From Anaerolineae bacterium (GTDB lineage: Bacteria > Chloroflexota > Anaerolineae > Aggregatilineales > Aggregatilineaceae): a stretch of DNA of 64,000 nt. Positions 53,241 to 61,407 of this stretch are shown one piece after another; positions within the stretch are counted from its first letter, which is position 1; the number at the start of each line of letters is the position of its first letter. The stretch is taken from the NCBI GenBank assembly GCA_027494015.1, contig JAOSJP010000040.1:103848-167847 (forward strand). The letters run 5' to 3'. The position numbers were made by a program, and so were the translations under genes. Under the pieces are notes generated by a model, which made no database searches, had not been told where the DNA came from, and saw only the letters and a list, made by a program, of their open reading frames with translations.

Positions 53241-55266
53241 ATGAAAACCATCCTCTTCAACAACCCGATCTCCAAGCGCCTGATGCGCAGCCAGCGCGGC
53301 CAGTCGATCGTGCTGCTGGCGTTTGCGTTCATTGCCCTGGTGGCGTTTGTGGGGCTGGTCACCGATCTCGCGCTGCTGTTCGTGCGCTACGCCTCGCTGC
53401 GCCGCGCGGTCGATGCGGCGGCCATCGCCGCCGCCGGGCCAGATCCGCGAGGGGACCGGTTATGGCGAGGTCGCCATCGCGGCCCAGCAGTACATCGAGC
53501 TGCACAACCTGGAGCCGGATACGATCTGGTCGAAACGTGCGAAACCGACATCATGCACTGGCGGGGGGAGCACGGGGCGAGTTCCAGGATGAGGGTCCGC
53601 ACCCGGAGGCGCTGTTCCCGCGGGTGTCGGATCACATGCCGAATACGGAGCTGTGCGATTGGGGCGACCCGCACAAGCTGGTCCGCGTGAGCGCCCAGAT
53701 CATCTCGCCGACGACATTCCTCTCGCTGATTGGCATCGGGCACATCACGCTCGAAGCGACGTCCGTCTCCGAGACGGCGGTGCTCGACGTGGCGCTTGTG
53801 ATCGATACGTCGGAGTCGATGTCAAGGGATACCGACTCGGTGAGTTATACCCGGTCAGACGTGGGCTGGGATCTGCCGGTAGGCGGCGGGCTGCCGACCT
53901 CGGCGCGCGCCGAGTGTTGGGGCACGGGCGGCACCTTCGACCCGGACCGCGGGAGGTGGGCTGGCTGCTGCAACGATCCGGGCACCGGCAACGTGGGCGA
54001 CGGCTCGCGACAAGCCAACGACATCGTGGTGCCGAACGGCCTGATCTGGCACGACACCAACGGCAATGGGATGTATGATGGCCCTGGCGAAAATGGGTTG
54101 TCCTCTTCCCTTCCACAGAGTTCCAGCCTCGCCAACCCAGATGGCTTCAACTTCACGACACTGGTATGCGAGCCGTTCAAAGCCGTGAAGGACGCGGCGC
54201 GCATGTTTATCAAGCGCCTGGACTTCGTGCGCGGCGACCGCGTGGTGCTGGTCACGTTCGACCGCCAGGGCGTGCCCTACGCGCCGATCGGCCCCGACGG
54301 GGAGGCGACATGCGCCCGCTGCTGCGCAGCGAAGCCGTGGCGGTCGAAACGCTGAATCAGAAGATCGGCGTGGCAGATCAACGCGAGCGGCCTGTGGGAC
54401 AAGTGCCAGCGCCAGAACGTGGCCTTCGCCGACTGGAGCCTTTGGCTCGCCGGTGGCCTGGCTGAACAACCGGAGCTTCGGCCCAACGCCTACGAAACGA
54501 TCGCGTCGTGCGGCAACACCAACGTCGGCGGCGGCATCCTGGCCGCCAACAACGCGCTGACCGACCCGATTGATGTCCGGCGCGAGGCGGTGTGGGTGAT
54601 GATCGTGCTGAGCGATGGTGCGGCCAACGTCACCAACGAAGTGCCCGATGTGGCTGACGAAACAACCTACGGCTACTGGGGTTACTGCCCGTGGTGGACC
54701 TTCTGCTATCTGGACGAGGATCACGACCACAACTGGCCGGAATGCACCGAGAACAACCCCAGCCAGACCGAGCGCGCGCTGCCCATTTGTAACGACAACA
54801 ACCCGGACTCGCGCCATTTCTGCATCGACTGGGACACCGGCCTGCCGGATCAGACAGAACCCACCAGTGCGAAACCCGCTATGACGCCGACGACTACGCG
54901 CGCGATATGGCCGACTTTGCCGGCCTGGTCGAGCTGTCGCCGGGCGGCACGCCGGGCAACTTCATCGCCATGTTCGCGATTTTGTTTGGCGAGCAAGTCC
55001 TCGGCGAGCCGACGGCGGCGCCGTTGATGCGCTACATTGCAGACGCCGGTGACAACGGCTTTATCGACAACAATCTTCAGCAAGACTGGCGCGACAACCG
55101 CCAGTTTGATGGCGGCGATTACACGCGCTTTGGCGATCCGGATGTGTGTGAAGGCAAGCCACAGACGGAACAATGCGGCCAGTACTACTACGCGCGCGAC
55201 CTCGCCGATCTGACGCAGGTGTTTGAAGACATCGCCAGTCGTTTGTTCACCCGGTTGGCCCGGTAG
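53241..55266 (+). CDS. TadG-like protein with von Willebrand A domain, about six frameshifts
   Basis: The N-terminus RSQRGQSIVLLAFAFIALVA has one transmembrane helix and VRYASLRRAVDAAAIAAA, the TadG/Flp-type start. The vWA domain follows with the MIDAS motif LDVALVIDTSESMSRD, VVLVTFDRQGVPYAP and MIVLSDGAANV. The protein should exceed 650 residues. Breaks are near 53445, 53520, 53575, 54305, 54380 and 54870, with each piece continuing sensibly in another frame to DIASRLFTRLAR at 55266. It is likely a surface or pilus-tip metal-dependent adhesion protein. Confidence 0.75.
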
Positions 55267-55309
55267 GTTGAGTATGAAAGACGCTGCAAGGCGTGCAAAG
55301 GGGGTCTCG

Positions 55310-57435
55310 ATGAGCCCATCAGAAGAACAGAGCGTTACACGACAGCGCAGCCGGCGCGGCCAGACCATGGCGGAGTTTGCCCTGACCCTGCCGATCCTGC
55401 TGCTGTTGCTCTTTGGCGTCATTGAGTTCGCGCGCATCTTCCAGGCGTGGATCACGCTGCAAAACGCGGCCCGTTCCGCGGCGCGTTACGCGGTGACCGG
55501 CCAGTGGGACGTGGACGCGGTGGCGCAGGCGATCGGGTACGTGCGGCCGGATGGGCTGAGTTTTGAGGAGTACCGGGAAGCCGTGCTGGACGCGTTCGTG
55601 CCCTGCACGACCGGCAACGATACAGCGTTCGCCCGCCATTGGGGCTTTGACTGCGATCCCGGTGACGACGAAGACCAGGGCCTGCGCATCGATATGGCCC
55701 GCCTGCCGGGGATTGTGGAGCGCGGGCGCATTGGCGCGGCAGGGCTGTCGCTGAAACCGGGCACCCGCATCGAAGGGCTGCACACGGCCGGGGGTGGTGA
55801 GATCAACACGGAAACGGTGAGCGAAGACGAGTCGGGGTGGTTCCACGTGTGGATCTGCAGCTCGCGCCGCCCGCTGATCAACGAGGATGTGGGGAACCGT
55901 TACGTTCCTAGCGAAGATCGCCGCAACCGCAACTGCGGCCTGATGGAAGGGCCGGGCATCCCCAGCGCGCCGGGGCCGGATTTCCTCGGCCCGAACCAGT
56001 ATGACGCGGGCGGGCCGGGTGACGCGGTCGAGATCATCGTCTTTTTCAACCACCCGCTGATCACCCCGCTGGGGCTGGTCGATCATATTCAGCTTCAGGC
56101 CCGGCGCATCATGGTTAACGAGTCGTTCCGGTCGACGCGCGTGGTGAACCTGCCGCCGCAGCTCGCGATGCCGACCTACACGCCGTCGAACCACGCCGCT
56201 GCCCAGCAACACGCCGCTGCCGTCGGAAACACCCACGCCGACGTTCACGCCTACACAGACGTTCACGCCGCCGCCCACGGAGACCAACACCCCGACACCC
56301 ACGCCAGATTGTGCGCTGGTGACGCTCCAGAGCGCGCGGCTGGTCGACGACGCCCTGCAGATCAGCGTGCGTAACGATAACCCGTACGGCCCGCTGTTCA
56401 TCACCCAGGCCAGTGTCGAGTGGCGCAAGGATGCGAACTGGGCGCAGATGTACGCCAACGACGCGCGGATTGTGGGGGCGCAGCCCGTTCTGGACCGGGT
56501 TTTCGCTCAACCCGCCCACGGTGATTCGCCAGGGCGACAGCGGCTGGCGCGATGATGCCCCCGAACTATTTCCTGCGCCGGTTTGACGCCGGGGCCGTCA
56601 CGACGTTCCAGATGCAGTTCCGCAACGGCCCGGCCCGGCTCAGCAACGCGTACACGCTCGGAGATTTCAACGGCACGACGCTCACTCTGGCGCGTACCTG
56701 GGGCGGTCACGATGCCGAAGGTACGGGCCTGTCGCCCTGCGTGATCGAGCTGCAAGGCTACCCGACGCCGACGCCCTACACCCACACGCCGACCTACACG
56801 CCGACGCCGATCTGCACCAACTTCCAGTACCAGTTCGTCGGGTTCGATAACAACGGCGTCGTGCACTACACCATCCGGAATACGGACGTTGCCATTGGCG
56901 TGCTGACTGGCTTCACGGTCAACTGGAACACGTACAATCGGAGTGTAAGGACCATCTGGCTGGACATGGTTTCGGTGGGCGGTACCAACGCGTTCGATCC
57001 GCGAGCGGTGGTGGTGTGGGATGGCGCCATTCACACGTCGCCCGCGGTGGTCAATGCCGGCGATGCGGGCTGGCGGGTGAGCGCCTACATCGAGCCGGGC
57101 CAGACCGTCGATGTCTGGCTGGACTTCGAGGGGACGGCGGGCCGCCTGGACGAACATCTCGGCTTCTTCCCTCCGACTTCAACAACACGATGTTCGAGCT
57201 GAACTTCATCTGCTACGGTCAGGCCAATCCGGTCAATACGCCGGTCAATACGCTGCCACCGACCAACACCTACACGCCGACGATTACCTACACGCCAAGC
57301 AAGACGAACACGCCCGGCCCCACCTACACGCCGAGCAACACGTTCACGCCGAGCAAGACGTTTACGCCCGGCCCGACGGATACGCCCATCACGCCTGAGG
57401 TGATCGAGACGGACGACTTCGGCGCCGAAGGCTAA
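55310..57435 (+). CDS. TadE-like surface protein with Thr/Pro linkers, about four frameshifts
   Basis: A TadE start (RRGQTMAEFALTLPILLLLL, FARIFQAWITLQNAARSAAR) is followed by ~270 extracytoplasmic residues. A Thr/Pro linker (56185-56310, TPTPTFTPTQTFTPPPTETN type) comes next, then a domain with ISVRNDNPYGPLFITQASVE, another linker, and a second similar domain (VHYTIRNTDVAIGVLTGFTV). A long TYTPSKTNTPGPTYTPSNTF tail ends in EVIETDDFGAEG. Frame losses are near 56185, 56500, 56560 and 57170. ATG 55310 has AAAGGGGGT upstream; 55274 is an alternative start. No sortase motif seen. Confidence 0.7.
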
Positions 57436-57468
57436 GGCCGGCCGGACGAGTCAGCGCAATCTTCCAGA

Positions 57469-57505
57469 AAAAAGCCCCGGTGTTACAGCCGGGGCTTCGT
57501 CTTGC
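57469..57505. terminator. Bidirectional intrinsic terminator
   Basis: AAGCCCCGG (57472-57480) pairs with CCGGGGCTT (57489-57497) around an 8-base loop. A six-T tract follows on the minus strand and TTCGTCTT on the + strand. It separates the convergent surface-protein gene and DUF2085 gene. Confidence 0.88.
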
Positions 57506-57523
57506 GGTCACTCAGAGCCGCGA

Positions 57524-58303
57524 TCAGCGCGCCTGGCGCTTGCTCTCGAGCGCCGTGAGGCGCTGCTGGGCGGCGTCCAGCTTGGCGCCAATCGACTCAA
57601 TCGTATCGTTCATCGACATTTCGAGGTACGGGAAGGCCAGCCACACGTTCATCAAGCCGAACAGCGCCCCGGTGAGCACGCGGAAGGGCGGGAGTGTCTC
57701 GCGCACGGGCCAGAACTCGAACGGCGGGTAGCTGAACAACTGGCTGAATCCATCGAGGCCCATCGGCGCCAGGCCCAGGATCAGGTAGAGCCACAGCGGC
57801 GCGGGACGCAGCCAGCGGCGCACGCGAAGGAACAACAGCCCCATCACGAACATTGTCGCGTAGATCGCGATGTCGCGCTCGCACAAGGCGGCTTTGTAGC
57901 CCATCGTCTCGTTGCCTTTGAACGCGCGCGCCGTGAGCTGGAGGTCCGCCGACCACACGCTGAGATCGATCCCGGCGAAGGCGGGATCGCTGGCGGCGTA
58001 GAACTCGAACGACCCCAGGTCCGACCCGGCGATGGCGCGGGGGTAGAAGGTCTGCTCGCCAAAGAAGAACACGGAGCGGAACGCGAACTGGTGGCACAGC
58101 GGCCCGTAGATCTTGTAGACGATGTCGGCGGCGCCTTCGTAACCGGCTCTCATCAGGAACGGCGCCGTCAGCGACAGGCCGGTGTAGACGAACAGGAACC
58201 CCAGGACGATCACCAGCCAGCCGCGCGAAAGCCGGAGCACCCAGCGGTTGTTGCGGATGATCCGGCGCAGGTCTTCTTCATTGTGTTGCCGTGCTTTGCT
58301 CAT
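57524..58303 (-). CDS. DUF2085 membrane protein
   Basis: A 259-residue protein with about five transmembrane helices. The DUF2085 hallmarks are present: IYGPLCHQFAFRSVFFFGEQ, then ALCERDIAIYATMFVMGLLF with its Cys/Arg/Asp, and LGLAPMGLDGFSQLF. A soluble C-terminal helix (NDTIESIGAKLDAAQQRLTA) follows. The function of the family is not established; conserved His/Cys suggest metal or heme contact. It lies 29 bases downstream of the CcdA-thioredoxin gene and is probably cotranscribed. Confidence 0.85.
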   Translation of the reverse strand: MSKARQHNEEDLRRIIRNNRWVLRLSRGWLVIVLGFLFVYTGLSLTAPFLMRAGYEGAADIVYKIYGPLCHQFAFRSVFFFGEQTFYPRAIAGSDLGSFEFYAASDPAFAGIDLSVWSADLQLTARAFKGNETMGYKAALCERDIAIYATMFVMGLLFLRVRRWLRPAPLWLYLILGLAPMGLDGFSQLFSYPPFEFWPVRETLPPFRVLTGALFGLMNVWLAFPYLEMSMNDTIESIGAKLDAAQQRLTALESKRQAR

Positions 58304-58332
58304 GCAGAGTGCTGTCCTTTAGGAGGGGTGAG

Positions 58333-60056
58333 TCAGCCTGTCAGGCGGGTGTCCAGCGCGCTCAGCAGTTGCGCGCCGTTCACCGGGCCAGAGAAGCGCT
58401 GCACGATGATCCCATCCGGATCGATCAGCAGGCTGGTCGGGTAGCCCTGGATGGCGCTGCCGTACAGCGTGTTGTTGATCGCGCCCGTCTCGTCGAGCAG
58501 GATCGGGAAGGTCAGGTCCAGCTCGTCTACGAACGCCCGGACGGTGCCGCGTTCTTCCTGGTTGTTCACAGCCAGGACGACGAATCCATCGGGCTGGTGT
58601 AGCGCGTAGATCGTCTCGAAGTCCGGCATTTCCTCGCGGCACGGCCCGCACCACGTCGCCCAGAAGTTGACCAGCACCGTCTGCCCGCGATAGTCGGACA
58701 GGGCGACCGTCTCCCCGTCCAGGGTCTGCGCCTCGAAATCGGGCGCGCGCTGTCCGACCCCAACCCCACGGGTGCGTTCACTGCCGCGGGGGCGCCTTGC
58801 TGTGGATTGGCCGCGCCGGACGCAGCGCCCGCGTCCAAACTGGGAACGTCCAGGCCGGGCGATTGCTCCCCGCTGGACTCCGCCGCGAGATCGGGGAAGG
58901 ACCCGCCGCCGTCACCGGGCAGCGCCGACGTGGAAGCGAGGTCGATCCCTTCGGATTGGCGATGTAGAAGTCCTCTTTCACGCCGTCGCTCAGGCAGTCG
59001 GGCAGGTTGCGCCAACGCACCTGGCCTTCGATGGCCGCGATGCCGCAGTTTTCCAGGTTCAGCGACAGATCGCCGAACGCGCCCTGGCTGCCGCCGATGC
59101 GTGTCAGGCGTTCGAGCTGGCCGCTGAACACCAGCACGCCGATCAGGATCAGGAATGCGCCGCTGAAGGCCTCGATGGCGCGCATGTTGCGCTGCAGGCG
59201 GCGGAACAGGCCCTGGGCCTGGTCGAGCGCCAACGCCGTCAGCAGGAAGGGGATGCCCAGGCCGAGCGAATAGGCGGCCATCAGCGTGCCCGCTTCGGAC
59301 ACCGAGCCGCCGGACGCGGCCTTGATCAGCACCGTGCCATAGATCGGGCCGATGCAGGGCGTCCAGCCCGCCGAGAACACGATGCCCATGAACATCGAGC
59401 TGAGATAGCCGTACTGGTTGTTCGGCTGGCTCTGGCGGCGCGTATCGACGTACAGCGCCGTCTGCAAGGCGCAGGATAATGCGTCCCCAGAACTGCCCGG
59501 CGGTGTCGGCCTTCAGCGCGTCGCGGAAAATCTGCGCCAGGACCAGGATCACGACCAGGGTTAGAAACCAGGATTCGACGAACAGCCAATAGATCGCGCC
59601 GATGGCCGCGATGCCGATCAACGCCGACACGACGTTGCCGTACGGGTTGCGGTCGAGCCACGCCGCGCCGCGCAGCAGCCAGCCGAAGACGCGGTTGAGC
59701 GCGCCCATCACGTGCAGGCCGAACAGGATCACGGCGGTGCCGCCGATGCGGGCGATGCCGTCGCGAACGTCGCCTTCCGTCACGCCGAGCGAGGTCAGCG
59801 ACGAGACCGCCGCCGTGGTCAGCAGGCCGAAGAACACGAAAAACAGGGTGAAGCCGAGCACGAAGAATACGCCATGCGTGAGGGTGCCGAACCGCCCGCG
59901 CAGGGATTGGCTCGCCGCGCCAGCGTGCGTCACCTGCTGAGTGACGCGCCCGCCCATGTAGCCGACATAGGCTGGCACCAGCGGCAGCACGCACGGCGAA
60001 ATGAACGAGATGATGCCCGCCAGAAACGCCAGCCCAATTGTTACGTCACCCGTCAT
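58333..60056 (-). CDS. CcdA-type thiol transporter fused to a TlpA-like thioredoxin, three frameshifts
   Basis: The N-terminal part is a CcdA/DsbD membrane domain that moves electrons across the membrane: FISPCVLPLVPAYVGYMGG carries the first Cys, and FSAGWTPCIGPIYGTVL the second. A ~90-residue Ser/Gly/Pro linker leads to a periplasmic thioredoxin fold (LVNFWATWCGPCREEMPDF, YPTSLLIDPDGII). Frame is lost near 59470, 58960 and 58755, but the parts join in order with no spare sequence, which argues for one ~570-residue fusion. It would reduce periplasmic disulfides, for example for cytochrome c maturation. Confidence 0.8.
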
Positions 60057-60231
60057 CGTCCCTTATCCTCCGGCATCGCTGTGTGTTCTGATGCCGGTCG
60101 CGTTCATCCGGTTACATCGCGTCCCGTTACTCTGATTTACCGCACCGTTATCTTGATTATCTGAGCATAACGTACCTGGCCCTGCCGCGCCAAACGGGGC
60201 CGCTGGCAGCCAGCACGCCGGTTAGTTCGAC

Positions 60232-60846
60232 CTACGCGGTGGATTGTTGGCGGAGCAGGAATCCCCGGATCACGATGCCCAGGCCCACCGTCGCCAGCAC
60301 GATGCCCAACAGCGTTTGCTCGGCGGCGGCGATGTCCTGGGTATCCATCAGCAGGCTCAGCCCCACGCCAGCGGCGGCTGCACCGCCCAGGAACGACGCG
60401 ATCCGGCGCTGGAACAGGGCCGCGAGCATCCACAGCCCGGCCACGGCGATGATCGCCGCCGGCCACCATTCCTCGATTTCGGGATCGAGCCTTCCCTGCT
60501 TCAACAGCGTGCCGAAGATCCCCCCGCCGACCAGCACGATCACCAGGACGAGCACGCCAAACTGGATGCGCAGGTTGAGCGCGGGCCGCCGCGGGCGCGG
60601 GACCCCGAGGCGCCGCCGTCGGCGCGGCCCCGGCTCGTATGCTTCAGCCTCGTCGCTGGCATAGCCGGGGCGGGCCGGAACCGGGACGAACGGCTCGAAT
60701 GGCTCGGCTGCGGCGTCGTCACCGGTGTCGAGGTCGCCCGCGAGCGCTTCATCCTCAGGCGGGGCGAGCTCGTCGTCCAGCCAGGGAGCCGGTTCTTCGT
60801 CTTCGCGCCGTCGAGACCGGCGGCCAAAGGGGCGCAGGCGTGGCAT
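60232..60846 (-). CDS. Small membrane protein of unknown function
   Basis: A 204-residue protein. The first ~95 residues are hydrophilic and strongly charged (RRSRRREDEEPAPWLDDELA, then Arg-rich GPRRRRRLGVPRPRRPA). Four hydrophobic segments follow (starting near IQFGVLVLVIVLVGGGIFG, PAAIIAVAGLWMLAALF, FLGGAAAAGVGLSLLM and LLGIVLATVGLGIVI). The start at MPRLRPFGRRSRRRE is chosen with GGAGATGG upstream. I do not recognise the family. It stands alone between the CcdA fusion and the cupin gene. Confidence 0.65.
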   Translation of the reverse strand: MPRLRPFGRRSRRREDEEPAPWLDDELAPPEDEALAGDLDTGDDAAAEPFEPFVPVPARPGYASDEAEAYEPGPRRRRRLGVPRPRRPALNLRIQFGVLVLVIVLVGGGIFGTLLKQGRLDPEIEEWWPAAIIAVAGLWMLAALFQRRIASFLGGAAAAGVGLSLLMDTQDIAAAEQTLLGIVLATVGLGIVIRGFLLRQQSTA

Positions 60847-60952
60847 GGGGCCATCTCCACTATCGATAACCGATCGACATCCAAAGAAAGCAGGGCGAGT
60901 CCGCGTGGAACTCACCCTGCAAACTGTACATCAAAATTCAGTTATTGAAAAA

Positions 60953-61282
60953 CTACACCCGGCTTCCTTCGGCGCACTGCACGCCCGCCGCCCCGATGGT
61001 GGCGCCGTAGCGCACGCCGCGCGGCAGATCGATGCGGTCACCAGCACCCAGCGTGATGCGCTGGCGGGTTGCCGGAAACACTATTTCCATCGAGCCTTGA
61101 ATACAGTATAGGGTTTTGTCGTAGCCATGACTGCGAACGGGATAGCGGAAATTCGGGATGTTTGACCAAACATAGGGGCGAAGACCTTCGTCTCGCATCT
61201 GGCGGGTGATGTTGTCCAATGTGGGGTGCTGTCCGCCGCGCCAACGTGTGATTCTTGCCTGTTGAACGCTTGCTCCTGACAT
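60953..61282 (-). CDS. Small cupin-domain protein
   Basis: A 109-residue single-cupin protein. The barrel motifs are visible as YPVRSHGYDKTLYCIQGSME and LGAGDRIDLPRGVRYGATIG; the second histidine of the usual metal site is not obvious, so metal binding is uncertain. The start ATG at 61282 has GAGAGAGGTG 4 bases upstream. A weak promoter (TTGCCT-18-TATCGT on the minus strand) lies at about 61311-61340. Substrate and role unknown. Confidence 0.75.
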   Translation of the reverse strand: MSGASVQQARITRWRGGQHPTLDNITRQMRDEGLRPYVWSNIPNFRYPVRSHGYDKTLYCIQGSMEIVFPATRQRITLGAGDRIDLPRGVRYGATIGAAGVQCAEGSRV

Positions 61283-61407
61283 ATGCACCTCTCTCTACGG
61301 GTTGAACGTGAACGATATGAGCGAACGATAGTGTGAGGCAATAGTACACCACATCAAAATCGTTTTTCAAGGATTTTTTACGTTTTGGCGCAGAATCTCA
61401 CCAAATC

